From Arctopsyche grandis (Eukaryota > Arthropoda > Insecta > Trichoptera > Hydropsychidae): a stretch of 64,000 bases of DNA. The notes beneath the pieces were generated by a model. It worked only from the letters and a program-made list of their open reading frames with translations. It was not told the DNA's origin and ran no database searches. Below, piece by piece: positions 41,166 through 54,735 of this stretch. Position 1 is the stretch's first letter. Each line of letters starts with the position of its first letter. A program made the position numbers and the translations under genes. The stretch spans positions 15,437,501-15,501,500 of the forward strand of contig NC_135359.1 in assembly GCF_051622035.1 (NCBI RefSeq), given 5' to 3'.

Positions 41166-44100
41166 TCACTGCTTTTTTGATGTTCTTCCAAACTCTTCAA
41201 TGTTATCATATTCACTATAGTGATCTGAATTGTCGTAATAAGCATAGTCATAACTAACATCCTTCGACTTAGCTGAAGGATTTGACTTTGCAACTTGAGA
41301 TGTTGGTTTTTGTTTTTGCGGTATTGTAGCTTGTTTTACTTGTTTCACTGGAGCAGCTTTTTGTGAAGGTGCAGAAGAAGATGCTGGCACTGGTCTAGCT
41401 GAAAATGGTCTCGGAGCCGCACTAGTTACAGCAGCAAAGCTTGAATACACACTTTTTGGTGATGTTGTTGTGTAAACTGTTTGTGCTGCTTGGGTGTATA
41501 AGATCCTTTGGGTCGTAGCTGGAGCTGATGAACTTTGTTGTTTATTCTCCCTAGCCAGTTGATTTCCACTAGCGGCAATATTTATCGAATGTGCAGTTTT
41601 TAACAATTCTGGTTCTGGGGCTTTTGGTGGAGGTGTATTGTTTCTGATACTCTGTCTTGCAGTCGTATCATAATGTCCACCTGCTTCACGTTCATATAGT
41701 TCTGGATGATACTGTCCATCGTCATAGTCATCTGGTTTATGCTGTCTGAAAGGTGCAGCAGTGGCTTTTTGCTCATATTGTCGATTATTATTATTTATAT
41801 TACTGGTAGATGGTCGTGCAGTAGAATATTGTACATTAACTGGAGAAGAATATTGGACATTTTCTGGAGAAGACTTTTGTACATTAACTGGAGAAGACTT
41901 TTGTACATTAACTGGAGAAGAATATTGGACATTAACTGGAGAAGACTTTTGTACATTAACTGGAGAAGACTTCTGTACATTTGCTTGTTGATATACATCA
42001 CTAGTACTTGTTTGCTGTTGGTTGTTGGAATATTGTTGATAGTCGTTAGTGGATTTTTGTTGGAATTGCTGATTGTTAAAATTTCCACCTCTCAAATTTG
42101 ATACTGGAGTAGAAGTCGATTGTTGTGGTTGTTGATATGTTGACGGTTGATTATTTTTTGATTGGGAGGTTTGTTCGGTGTTAAAAGTATATAACGGTGT
42201 AGATTGTTGATTATTATCATACTGCAAATTTGTATTATATTTTGGTTTTGGGGTCTGTGGTTGACTGTATTTTTGATCTTCATTGTTGTAATTGTATTGA
42301 GGTGTTGATTGTTTATTTACATTAAATTGCTGTTTTTTCTCTGGAAATTTAGTTGTTGGCTTAATTTTTTCGAAGTCTTCCGCATTAAAATTGAATTGAG
42401 TAGAAGATTGTTGATTATTATTGTATTGTTGATTATACTGTGGGGTTGTTTGAGGAGTCGATTTTGAACTGTAATAAGTCGATTCTTGTTTGTTATAATT
42501 TCTTTTATCATTTTCAGTATTGTAATTATAGTTCAGTGTCGTTTGTTCGTAGTTACCCACATATTTTTGCTGGTTGTTATTATTATTATACTGTGGTGAA
42601 GAAAGCTTTTGATCATAACGAACATTTGGTTCAGTATTGTAAGTTGTTTTTGCTGAAGTTTGTTGATTTTCGTATGACTGTTTTCTATCAATGTTATTAT
42701 ACCTTGATGTAGTTGGTTGATTTGAATTATAATTATTTGAAGTTCCACTGTTAAAACCACTGTTGTCAATCGATGATTGTGAATCCTTATTATATTGACT
42801 ATAGTTATTATTACTAGCGATCGTTGTTTGTTTGTTCTTTATCTTCTCTGTTTCCGAATTGTAATTGGATTCAGGAGTAGATTGTGTTCTGCTTTTGAAA
42901 ACTCTATTATTGTATCGGGAAGAAGGCGTACTCTGTGGAACAACTTGTTCGGTTCTTTGTGTGAACTTCTCTTGTTCAGATGTACTTGTTGACGATGGCT
43001 GTCTGTAAGATTGATTGTTTGTTCTTTGATAATAATTATTGTTGTTATTATTATACTGAGGCTGGGAAGTCGTGCGGAAACTTGTTGTAGATGTTGGGCG
43101 TGTTGTGGTTGGAACATAAGAGCCAGCAAAATTATTAGTGAACTGTCTAGGTTGCACGGAAGTAGGTTGTGGTGCACTCTCTGTAGGACGTCTTTGCAAT
43201 TTTTTAACAACCTTTTTTCGTTGATGCTGATCTACCTGATTTTTTTTCTGCCCACCTATATCTCCTGCTTCTTGATTTTCCTTGCCTTCTCGATTATTGA
43301 AGAAATTCGAAGAATGCGCTCCGCTGAAAATATCTGGTTCAGCCCTTTGTAGATGAAAATCTGGTTCATCTTCTAAAGCCACTGGAGCTTTCTTGCTTTC
43401 GAAACCTTATATAATTAAAAATTAATTATAATTTTTAAATATATTATATGTATATTGTGTAAGTGTATAAATTACATATATAATAGTTGATTGATTTTTT
43501 ACTCACCAGATCCAATTCGATATAGGTCGAAATTGTCACTGGAATAATAAAGAGCTGAGGGTTCACATGCTACATCAGCCCATCCAGCACATATCTGTGC
43601 CTCCTGATCAAAAGCTGTACCATTTGGGCACAGAAACCGGAAGTCTTGAATCTATCGAGATTTTTTTGAAAATTAAACATTTTATAGATAAATTTATGGT
43701 GAATTACGTTTTTTTAGAAAATTTTTGACTAATTTTTACTAAACTATTTCAATATTTAGTGAAAAATATTTACCCCCACTCCGGCAACCTTCACACAAAC
43801 ATGAAACATTTGACATTGTGCATCAGGATCTGCATAATATCCACCCAGAACTTTGTCTCGGCATGAGAATTCAGTATCGGGTAACTGATCTGCACTGTGG
43901 TGTGGTGCATCTGGCTGTCGGGCAGCCGCAATCCCTAAAAAGCATGAACACTATAAAACTTTGTTTTCTCAATGCACATGAAATAATAAATTAAAAAATA
44001 TATGTATGAACAAAAAATGAGAATAAAATAAAAATTATAGAAATAAGAAGTACAAACTCTTTGAATAAGAAGTAGTAATAATATAATCTTTTAATATACA

Positions 44101-45535
44101 TATGTGCACTTTTTAACCAAATTAAGTATGTAAATAAATCATAATGCATATTATAACTACAAAATTACTTCTTATATCTAATATATAATTTCGAAAGAGA
44201 CTTTGTATGTATGTATGTAATGTTGGTTGGTAACATCGAAAACAATTCAAAGTTTCTATGACGATGATTCAATATATATATATTTTTTTCGATTCAAATC
44301 AATTTATTTATATTTACTGTTAGATTCTGTTTAAGCCATTTTAAGCCATGTTTAAGCCGTTTATATTTCAAATACTGAGCGTAAAACAACTAGTAATATA
44401 TAATATAAAATATGTTTATAACTTCTGGAATGGAAAAAATAGTCCCAAATTTATCAGACACTTTGAATTTTTTCGCATCAAAATAGCATACATATTTTAT
44501 TTAAATTATATAGTGCTTATTCGAACAATCAACTTTCAATTAATGCAGTCGCGTGCAATTTAAAAAATTGACTCACAAAGCTCAACTCGGGGAAATAGAA
44601 CACAATATACTACACGGTTATAATTCATTGTTACTTTTTGTTGTCGTTTTTTTTTTTTGTCTTATTTTGAACAGTTCTCACGGTGTTGCAAAACATTTCG
44701 CCACTGCATTTAGACGTATAACGTCACAATGTAAAAATTTTTGTTCACGATATATCGCAATTTACCTATCTACCAATTGACGAAAATGATTTAAAGTATA
44801 TTTTAGACTTATATAGAAGTCAAAAAACTTGGAAATGAAGATTTATTTAAACAATAATGAGACATTTATGAAAAGAAACTGGATATGAGCAAAAATGCTG
44901 TGAGAAAATGCAATACCAATGGGAAAAGCAGTGAAAGAAAGCAGATTTCCTTTTCCTATTATTGTTAAATCAATCAAAACTTTTGCATAGTCAGTATGTA
45001 CATACATATGTAAATATGTATTGATAATTTTATTTTACCTTTTTAATGGCTAAATTAAAAAAAAATTCAGGAAAATTAATAAAATATTGATTTGAAATTT
45101 CATTGTTTTTGATTTTCTTCCAAATAAATTGAACCCAATTAATTTAACTAAAAAACTAACTATTAAATTATGTTGTTTATAAATATTCAAATTTTTTAAA
45201 TTTATAAATATATGTACATATTGAGTTTTCGAACAATTTTCTTATATGTACATGTGTATTTACATATAAGAAGAATCCTCACAATGTATTATATGTAATT
45301 TTAGTGATTTTGTAGTATAAGAATTCAGATTTTTTTCTTAATATTCGAAAAATACGTATAAATATTTGTTTTCAAAAATGCATATTATAACTAAACCTAA
45401 AAGCACTATTCCATCTCAGATGATTCAACCGTTAAATACAATCCAACTTAAGGGTGGCTTTTCACATCACTTGTTCACACAATCACTGACTATGGTTTAC
45501 TCACCGAGCAAACACACTCCAAATAGATAATACAT
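41166..45535 (-). CDS. Secreted chitin-binding (CBM14) protein with Q/N-rich tail, CPAP1-like
   Basis: Exons: 45535-45505, 43934-43774, 43651-43507, 43405-41166; all GT-AG with matching phases, 858 aa. Exon 1 codes only ten residues plus one base; joined to exon 2 it makes the signal peptide MYYLFGVCLLGIAAA. Residues 35-93 form one chitin-binding type-2 domain with six cysteines (35, 51, 57, 72, 85, 93), including GGYYADPDAQCQMFHVC and FLCPNGTAFDQ. After YYSSDNFDLYRIGS a 745-residue tail is rich in Gln, Asn, Ser, Thr, Tyr and Pro. It includes about seven tandem copies of an eight-residue QKSSPVNV unit and ends ...EYDNIEEFGRTSKKQ. A single CBM14 domain plus a long low-complexity tail suits cuticular proteins analogous to peritrophins, acting in extracellular chitin matrix. 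The first exon was identified by phase and signal-peptide logic. Confidence 0.85.
41820..41990 (-). repeat. 24-bp minisatellite inside the CBM14 gene
   Basis: Tandem 24-bp units, each coding for one of QKSSPVNV, QYSSPVNV or QKSSPENV, about seven copies. The K/Y alternation (AAG versus TAT-type codons) shows several rounds of duplication. Such coding minisatellites often vary in copy number between individuals. Confidence 0.85.
44177..44393 (+). mobile_element. Possible short Helitron-like element in CBM14 intron 1
   Basis: The 5' end TCTAATATATAATTTCGAAA after an A, with GAGACTTTGTATG following, resembles the start of the element at 54,736-55,135. A CTAG followed by T occurs at 44,390-44,394. 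The 3' end is unconvincing because no GC-rich hairpin precedes it. Confidence 0.35.
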
Positions 45536-45559
45536 GTCGCACGTTGCGATCACCAAAGT

Positions 45560-46270
45560 CGACTGAGGTCCAGTAGTGCTGATGGAACACACATGGAAGA
45601 TCTGAGGAAGTGTGGAGGAGGGGAGAATCCCCACCAGCAGTCCTGGACCAACGGTTCGCGTTCCAATACCATTCACATTTCCTCACACCAAAAAAAAGCT
45701 TCATTCTTAATCCGGATTCAGATTGCATGTGAATACCCATAGTTAACAAGTTTGGAATTTAACTACATTGTATTAATAGATACGAATAAAAAAAACGATT
45801 GAACAAAAAGTCTCGTAAGGTTATAACGTATATTAACCACATAGATCTTCAAGATAAGAAAGACATTTTAATAATATAAATAATACATTCACCAACCACC
45901 TACTTATTTACAAAACAATATTTCCTTTCCAAATTTAACCCGTAATACAAGGTTTGTGATAAGACCAGTTGGTTAACTTTTTAAAACAAAAAAGTTCGGC
46001 TACTGCACAACTTTCGCCATACATTGATGGACACATTTTTTTATCTTCTACACAAGTTCATCTACAATTTATTAATTAAAACGATATGACACAATGATTA
46101 AAAAAAATATCATTTCACGTTATATTTTTATTTTTATTACTATAATATTCAACACTATAATTATATTGCTGAAAAAGATTAATGAAAATATTATTTATTT
46201 TGTAAATACATGCATATATATGAGATGGGATCGAAATATAATAAAAGGCTTTCATATACATACATATGTA
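45560..46270. other. 5' flank of the chitin-binding gene
   Basis: Probable 5' UTR and promoter side of the - strand CBM14 gene; no clear TATA box picked out. Positions 45,575-45,700 are less AT-rich. Otherwise nothing recognised. Confidence 0.35.
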
Positions 46271-46278
46271 TATTTAAT

Positions 46279-46531
46279 GGGTCTACCCCACGGGATCGAA
46301 TTAGAAATGCCCGTATTAATGTGCGCGCGCAGAATACGGGAGGAAAAGTCTGTTCCTCTTGTTCCTGTTGTATCCTGCTCACGCAAATTAAGTGAGGATG
46401 TACGTGAATATGTACCGTTTACCATGCACCCTTTTTTTATCTTTCTACTTAAGATCTTTCGATTTTCGATCTTTGCCTTCCGATATTTGGTTTTTCGTGC
46501 ATTTCTACTTCGATCCCGTGAGGTGCACTCA
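46279..46531. mobile_element. 253-bp MITE, sibling of 19,504-19,760
   Basis: Starts GGGTCTACCCCACGGGATCG and carries the same internal phrases (ATTAATGTGCGCGCG, CTTGTTCCTGTTGTATCC). An exact 8-bp target duplication TATTTAAT lies at 46,271-46,278 and 46,532-46,539. This confirms the family and its hAT-type target length. Confidence 0.8.
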
Positions 46532-46539
46532 TATTTAAT

Positions 46540-48370
46540 ATATAGTGAATGGTGAAAGACCTTTATTATTATTTTTTGTATATCTACTTATATGAAAATA
46601 GTTGCATGTCAAAAATAAAACGCATATGTTACTTATTAAATAATTTTATCATCTCACCAATTAAATAAAAGTTAATATCCAAACTTTGAACATCGGAATT
46701 TGAGAAGATTTCTTTTGGAATTTTTGCATAGCATATGCAAATATGCATAGCATCAGTTTAAGATGAGCTCATTGACAATTCTAATCAGATTTTTAGATCT
46801 TGCATGTTCTTTTCGTACAATGAAACAAAACGCATTTGTATTCCTAGCATATGTCGACACGACTCATGTCTCCGCACTGCGATTATTATTGCAATATCAC
46901 GAATTTTATCACGGAAACACGCTTTTCTATTTAACAAGAAAATAATAACGGACGTTTTTTGAATGTCGTTAGATCGCGGGGGAAGTTAACATCATCCGCA
47001 CAGTTGATACAAATCTTAAAACACATACCATGAGTATATCTATGCTACTAAAACAACAAAGCAAAGATTAAATCTTTCAATGGTTTCCGTTTAAATTTAA
47101 ATTTTGATTCCTTACAATAAAAACATGTGCAATAAATACACGTGCATAAGCATAACAATACATTTTTATTATTATTAATATTACATTGAAAATTAACAAT
47201 AGATTTGACATCCTTGATATTACTGCAACGCTACTGAGAGAGAATAACACCCATACAGCACAATTTCTAAAAATTCACACAAAGCTTTAATTAACATTCA
47301 CAACTAGACGTATCCGTTTGTAATAAAAAAAAAACACGCACTAATACGTTCAATCGTAATTATTATTGAAGAAAAAACTAACAGTTGCACAACATCTACT
47401 CAAAAATAATATTAAAAATAAATAACAAGATTTTTATCGTGCATAAATCACGAATCTCCACCTTTGGTATGTTGAGATGCTTCGCGAATATAAAGACACG
47501 ACTACACTATTTTTGATGAATTATAATATAACTCTTTTCAATTTTGACATGCTATAAAAATTGACACCGAGGATAATGTTTAATATTTCATCCTGAAATA
47601 GGAGATGAACAAGGCGTTTGTCATATCATACATATAATTATAATATATTTTTAAAATGTCTTTAAATCAGCCGCTAAATCATTTTCAATGATAAGATAAT
47701 TGTGTATAGCATTTTTATGTGTGAAAAATTAAATTTTTCCCAATTTTATATTCATATGCAAACATTATGTATTCACCTTAACAATATACCTGGCAGAAAG
47801 CGAAAGTGACCTCGACCAAGTCTGGGAACGAACAGTTTCCCAAACCGTAAAATAAAATCATCACAAAACTGGTAAGTACATATCTATCTATGTATATTGC
47901 CTATTAAATTTCAAATTCGACACACGCTCGTTTAGCGTAACGTCTACATAGGGAAATCTTACGCAAAGGCAAGATCGTGTTAAACGAAAAGTTATCGAGC
48001 CAAATATTTCTGGAAGCTCTGGTCGATATAAACAACTCCTGACCTTCGACACTTCGTCAATTTTTTCCACACAATTCATTATTTCGATTTTTCTAATATT
48101 CTTCCGGTTGCATCACGTCATAGTGGGTGTGAGATATTAATGTTGTCATCGTTGCAATCATTGTCCATTCCCTACACAAGGACATATGTACATACTTAAG
48201 ATGAATCACTTTAAATTTTTATTTTCAATGTCTTTTTTAAGCAATGCATATTTACGTCTCATAATCATATGCATAAATATTTACTGTGATGAAATGTCTT
48301 TACTAGAATAAATAATTAAACAATACTCCCACTGCCTGTTAGTAAAACTTTAGAAATGCTTAGTTGATAA
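46540..48370. other. Intergenic, no gene established
   Basis: AT-rich. A less AT-rich patch at 47,785-47,880 ends in a strong + strand donor (AAACTG then GTAAGT), and its - strand reads GNCSFPDLVEVTFAFCQ before a GTATAT. It could be a 5' UTR exon on either strand; undecided. Confidence 0.3.
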
Positions 48371-49413
48371 TAGGGATTTCAATACCGGTAGTACCGGTTT
48401 TTGGTCGAAATTTGATAATACCAATAGTGCAAAATAGGCTTTACGTTAGTTGATTTTTACTGGATTTAGAAAAAAACGTTGTATCTGCACTCAATATCCT
48501 TTTTGACCTGATATTCAAAGAAGCCACTAATTGTATCAGAGATAAACCATGCCGAAAATATCATACTTATACCCGACATAGTTTTCGAATACATATATTG
48601 ATTTATAACTGACTGCTAAAAATGAGAAGCCTTGTCAGCTTTTTTCTGAAACCTATTTTTTTTCACTTGACAATCATTCTAATACACAGTAGCGTCACTA
48701 GGCACATACGGGGAGTGCGGTCTGCACCGGGTGACACCAAATTGTTCAAATTGAAAAACGCTAATTCGACATATTCGTTGTATGACGGTCCTCGAGCGGC
48801 TAAATGCCTCATTGAAATTTCTGTATATATACAGCTTTCTGTATTTATACAGCTACCGCGAAATCCGTCTGATGCAGCTACATATGTATATACAGCATTA
48901 AATATGAGCCAAAATTGGCTTTTGTTCAAATTCCTGAGAAATCAGTGTATGTAGTACATAGTTAACCTTCTTACCTTTAGGTACATACTATGTACCTAAA
49001 AATAACAATTTTAGCGGATTCAATCAGATAGAAGAGACACAATCCAGAAACAACATGTGAACTTAACTTCTCTTTTGGCGCTTCTCCCTCGTAAATCATA
49101 ACAATTAACAAATATTAATAATTAATAAAAATTATGTTTTCGGTGACAACACCACAAAAATCCATTGTTTTGATATTCGCCGACCATCCATATATTCATC
49201 CATACTTTTTTTGATATTCGCCGATCAAAAACATTACTGACTCGACACATTACTTTGTAATCAAAATTAATTAATTAATAAAAAGTTATTAAAGTAATAG
49301 ATTAAAATAATTAATGATTAACCTACAGTTACCTACCTACAGCACTAATTGCTTAAAAAAGTCAATACCGGTATAACCGATAGTGGCAAATATCGGTATT
49401 TTTTAAATCCCTA
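48371..49413. mobile_element. Probable DNA transposon with TAGGGATTT termini, 1,043 bp
   Basis: The left end TAGGGATTTCAATACCGGTA and the inverted right end TAGGGATTTAAAAAATACCG are similar over about 20 bp, followed on both sides by ACCGGT/CCGATA-type subterminal phrases. No clean target duplication. An inner segment near 48,688 starts CAGTAGCGTCACTAGGCACA, like another hAT terminus, suggesting a nested fragment. No transposase motif seen. Confidence 0.5.
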
Positions 49414-49503
49414 GAACTTAATAAGAAGCCTTTGAGACGACACAGTCAAATAAAGTCATAATTATTTGATCTGGATTTAAAAAAATCCTATACATACCTA
49501 CTT

Positions 49504-49618
49504 TAAATCCAAAAAACTCTTCAGCATTAGTTTTTAAATCACACAGTACGGAATTCTTACGAACGCTATGTTGGAGAGCATCTTTAAGCTTGCAAAATTG
49601 ATTATTTTGCAACTGCAT
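49504..49618 (-). other. Exon-like open stretch of unknown identity
   Basis: The - strand reads MQLQNNQFCKLKDALQ, then NSVLCDLKTNAEEFFGFKV, ending at a GTATGT donor. Codon texture is protein-like in an otherwise AT-rich region. No acceptor or partner exon is certain and the family is not recognised. It could be a piece of a transposase. Confidence 0.25.
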
Positions 49619-49629
49619 TACACAACTTA

Positions 49630-51040
49630 AATTCGATTTCTAGTATATTTATCATGTTTAAAAAAATCGCCGCAGGAACTAATAATATCTAATAGCCGAT
49701 TTTTATCGCAATATTGACGCCTTACTATTAACACGTCAAATAACCAACGCCCGTTTATCTTCTGCTATTGCATACGATACGAATCCAACAAGGCCAGATC
49801 TTTAGCTCAACTCAAATAAAATTAAATAAAAAGCTACTCTTTGTCCTTTATAATGGAGGCTGGAACCTTTTTCTTATTGTCCCTACTTGATTATATCCAA
49901 CCGTGATCTAATATACATCTTCGATGCAACCTCTTTTTTTTTTTTGATTATGTTGGTGAGTCACCCTTTTCGTCCAACAAAATAATTCGTACGAACAAGA
50001 TTGCGAGATATTTTTACTATTATAGATTAGAGCAGTAGATAGTCTAATTAAATTAATTGCACGTGGCAAAAAGTGAAAACCTGGATCACACGCTCGAATA
50101 GAATCTAGTTCGAGGGAAGCGATTATGTCACAGACAAATTAGCTCGCTGGACTTCCTAGTGAGAGGAGCATCTTACTTGTGCGATTATGTGCACAATCAT
50201 GCACCAGGCTAACTTGAACCACTCGCCTACATGACATGACGGCCTGCGCTTATGCGAAAATAATCATCGGATCCGATTTGTCTGTTAGAAATGTGAACGT
50301 CATAGACTCATTAACCCAACTCCACGCGTGCAATAGTTCAACAGACTAATAAAAATAAAAGACCATTTTTTATAATAGGAACTGTGTACACACATACATA
50401 CAGTTCATATCAATCCTCGATTAAATAATCGATATTTATATAACATTTTTATTACACCAATTACTAAAGGTCGTTCATAAATTTATTCGATTTTCTCTTG
50501 ATGCCATTTCGACGCGCACATTATATGTTGTATGTACTAGTAGAATATGTAGATAAAATATGTATGCTTGTCAAATATGTGTACGCGATCGTTAATGTCA
50601 AAGATACGGTTGAAGATCCTTCAAAATATTCAATCGAACACGATAGATTTTGATTAATTGAGGCATGTATTCGTTTGAAACAATTCGTAAAACGTAAGCG
50701 AATGGAATGACATGGCGGTCTAATTTAATGTATTTTGATTTTTGATTTTTAAATGCTTTTTATTATTACGAAATTATGTTCACAATACATCTTATATCTA
50801 TTTTAATAGCTACTGATCTACTGATCATTTTCTATTTTACAATTTAATTTAATTTGGTTAGTAATCATAGTATTATATTATTCTAATGTTAATCTACAGC
50901 ATAATAGGAAAAAGAGCTCAAAAAAACCTATTTACAATCCTTATAATTTCTCATAATACATCTAATACATAATATTAATTAAAGACTCTCTAAAGTCCAT
51001 GACCTAAAGCAGATTGTGTTTAGGTAGTATGCATATTAAG
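49630..51040. other. Intergenic, no gene recognised
   Basis: Positions 50,085-50,330 are of mixed composition and unique-looking, possibly regulatory. The rest is AT-rich. Confidence 0.35.
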
Positions 51041-51042
51041 TA

Positions 51043-51535
<493 letters not shown>

Positions 51536-51619
51536 TGATAACAAGGAAGGAAGTAAAGTAGTACCCAGCAACATAGTACATATAAGTGACCCAAAACTGA
51601 CCATGTCACACTCATAGGG

Positions 51620-52828
51620 CCCCTACAAACTCTTCTGATACAGCTGTAATGAAACCCGCTTAATTAATACAAAAGAATCGAATTTCGTAGTGAAATTATT
51701 AAATTGAACAAAACTAGTTCTTTTAGAAGGAAAGCTATCTGACATATATGATAATAATTTACTCTATATAAAATTTATTTTAATAATTTAAAAAGTGTAT
51801 TAACTAATAATAATACATTTCGAAGAATTTCATTTAAATTAAAGACGACCATCAATTACAAAAAAAAATCTGTAATAAGATTTTCTTTAGTCAATTAATT
51901 ATTTTTGGTTTTATCAAATTTTTGATAAATATGGAAAAAAATCTTCTTCACGCCGTAAGCCTCACGAAATTACCACAATTGTTTTGGTTTCTTTTAAATA
52001 CAGGCCTTTATAAAAAGAAAATTAATTCAACATTCAACAATCGATTTTCCTTTATAAGTGAAACACCAAAGTGTCAATTGCAAAATTGAATAATTAGGGA
52101 GCGACGTTGCGTGAAAAGTGGTACTATGTATTATACCTACCTATGTGCAAATTGGTACACTTCAGCATCACGCAACCACAGTTCAAGCAGCATTATTGAC
52201 CACCACAATGGCCCGGCAATTAAAAACCGCAAACCGCAAGAAAATTGGTCGGCTCGTAAGAACCCCTCAATTCTACTTTGTGACACTTTGTGAACAAAAG
52301 TCCAATTACGAATAAGTAAATGCCTCTCGGAAAGCATGCGGTCGCAATGGTGTTGAGGTGAGAGAAGAAGCAGTGCACGTATGTACATATGTACCTATAC
52401 AATACTTACACACGTACGCATAAATGTTGCACTGATTCTACAACGTGCAAATGACGCAAAACAGAAATTCTCAACCCGCCATCGACGATGGGAGAAATGG
52501 AAAGTGTTCCGCACGTCCGTACGTGTCCAAACACCATCTTCATAATGGTAGTTCTGGTTGTTGCATAAAAATTGCCCAATGCATTTGATTCTGTAAATTC
52601 AAAGCGAAAGAAAATACTTGGGCAATTTCGAATACGCGTATATTTTTAGATTCTTGCAAATTCGCTGCAAATGAACCGCGTTTGAATTTTATCCCACTAT
52701 TTACATATCATCTGCATGCTAATGACCAATAGTAAATACGACCTTTCATCGCAATTGTCTGTGTGATATTATTGCAATTTCAATCGATGCTCATCATGAC
52801 AGTTTTACTATCTGACATTAAACGAATA
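51620..52828. other. Intergenic with one candidate first exon
   Basis: At 52,208-52,255 (+) CACCACAATGGCCCGGC gives a good start context. The frame MARQLKTANRKKIGRL runs into a GTAAGA donor. No second exon was found. Positions 52,440-52,620 are also of mixed composition. Confidence 0.25.
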
Positions 52829-53551
52829 TCTATGTATATAAAAATCAATGTTTGTCTGTCTGTCTTGAATAGGCTCCTAAACCACTGAACCGATTACGAT
52901 GGAACTTTCAGAATTTGTTATATGCATATCCGGGAAGATTACTGTGAAAAAAACGGGATAATAATATTCGTAATTATGATTTTATCGACGCGAAAGTATG
53001 AAGCGCCAGCGTGTAGTCAAGGAAATGTATACGTTGGTAATCGACTTGCGCGCACGCATGCCAACGTACAAATACATTACGTACCACTCATACCAACCTG
53101 ATATTACGTACTACTTATGACAATCCTACATATGTATATAAATCAATGTTTGTCTGTCTGTCACGTATGCATTCCTATACTTTACTATAATTTAATTTGA
53201 TTATTAAGTATTGATTTGAAACTGAAACCTTCACTTATCGAAACGCATCGAGAAACGGAAACGGGAACGGGAATTGCATGCGTTATTGTACGATGGGACT
53301 TTCAGGATTTATTGTATGCATGTCCGGGAAGCTAACTGTGAAAAAAATCGGCCAAAAACAGGAACGGAAACGGAAAAAACGGGAGTGAGTGGCATTGCAA
53401 CGCAATAATTTCAAATGTTTTTAGGGTAAAATAAACAAATAATTGAATAATTTCAAATGGGTCCGCTGCCTGCGTTTTTCCGACAAATGGGAACGGGAAC
53501 GGGAATTGCATGCATTATTGTGGCATTGAAACGCATGCCGGGTTCAGCTAG
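52829..53551 (+). mobile_element. Non-autonomous Helitron-like element, compound
   Basis: Begins A then TCTATGTATATAAAAATCAA, followed by a TGTTTGTCTGTCTGTC stretch and a GGCTCCTAAACCACTGAACC phrase, and ends GCATGCCGGGTTCAGCTAG followed by T. The TC...CTAG-T ends without target duplication are the Helitron rule. A second head-like start at about 53,130 (GTATATAAATCAATGTTTG) shows that two copies are joined or nested. Confidence 0.7.
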
Positions 53552-53559
53552 TAATATAT

Positions 53560-54350
53560 AAAACTGACTTTTCTTGGGAGTGTTTGATGCGTTGTATAAA
53601 TATTTCAAAGCTGACGGAATTGCATTAGCAACTTAAAATCACATAAAATCGGAAAATTCTAACGACAAACGGTCTATCTTGATTTTAATGTCATTCAAAT
53701 CTTGTCAGTAGTATTTAATATCGAATACGTTTCCACATCTATCACGATTTAAACTCTAGATTTTTCAATTACTTAGCAGATTGCTACGCCAATTGAGCTT
53801 TCACTACTGCATTAATTTATTATTATTTAGATCAGTGTTTTGCAAACTATGTTAGGCCGATTAAATTTAATGTTAAACATTAATAGATGAAGGATACCAG
53901 TTTTTGAAACATTTAAGTCATTGATTCTCAAATTACAATCGATTACACACTGATTCTACAACAAAGAATATATAAAATAATACAATCGGATATACAAGAT
54001 ACAAAAATATGTAGGTATATAAAACTATTTGATTTTAATAATTTTCCGATACTATTTTAAACACCAGGTATATTATTAAAAATTTATATTTACCACTATT
54101 GTTGTGTCCGTTGATTTCAACGGGTGGCTTTGGAAAGGAATTGATACACGAATTAAAATAAAGTTATATGTTATATGTATATATATAATTAAAGAAATAT
54201 ATTTATTTTTATATAGAATAATATAAAATATCAATATCGATCAATCGAACGTCCCAACACGGAGCCCCTCAAATAGTCCGGGCCCTGGAACTTTAACCCC
54301 AGCTTCCCCCCTCCCCTCTCGGTGGCCCTGTATATACGTACTTTATAACA
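53560..54350. other. Intergenic, no gene recognised
   Basis: AT-rich. A short C-rich patch at 54,255-54,330 looks like a DNA-transposon or retroposon end but was not classified. Confidence 0.4.
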
Positions 54351-54356
54351 TTACTA

Positions 54357-54559
54357 CATTCAAATAATGGTGACAACTGAGAATATGTTGTCAACTTGTT
54401 TAGAACCGTTTTAACAACTAAATCGGATAAATTTGCAAAGCCTGATAAGAAACGATCGACATGGAATCACATATACAATCTAAGGTCTGACGAGTAACTT
54501 AACTCATGACCCCTCAGTTGATAGCATTATACGTTAACCACTGAGCTATGTTGCTGGTT
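54357..54559 (-). mobile_element. tRNA-derived SINE, family 2, copy 2
   Basis: The - strand head has an A-box-like ATAGCTCAGTGGTTAACG and a degraded B box (GGTCATGAGTTAAG). Its tail matches 56,292-56,400, ending CCATTATTTGAAT. Same family as 8,883-9,013. Confidence 0.7.
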
Positions 54560-54735
54560 ATATATTTACTTTTATATAAAAAATATATGCAATATAAAGA
54601 AACAGAAAGCAGTGCTATATTGATGATGTAATAAAAAGGGGGCATCTGAAAATAATTTAAAAAAAACTAGGTTATTTGTAAATTAAAAAAAGTATGAGAT
54701 TATAAATTCAAAAATAGTTTCCGAAATATTTATAA

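Noticed and set aside
41706-42101. 131-codon + strand frame opposite the CBM14 gene
   Set aside because: Shadow of the repetitive coding sequence on the other strand; its repeats mirror the QKSSPVNV minisatellite. Other frames at 41,761-43,352 are rejected for the same reason.
46094-46555. 153-codon + strand frame
   Set aside because: Its second half is the MITE at 46,279-46,531 and its first half is AT-rich spacer.
52137-52402. Overlapping - strand frames of 60-83 codons
   Set aside because: They conflict with each other and with the better start context on the + strand; none shows a family signature.
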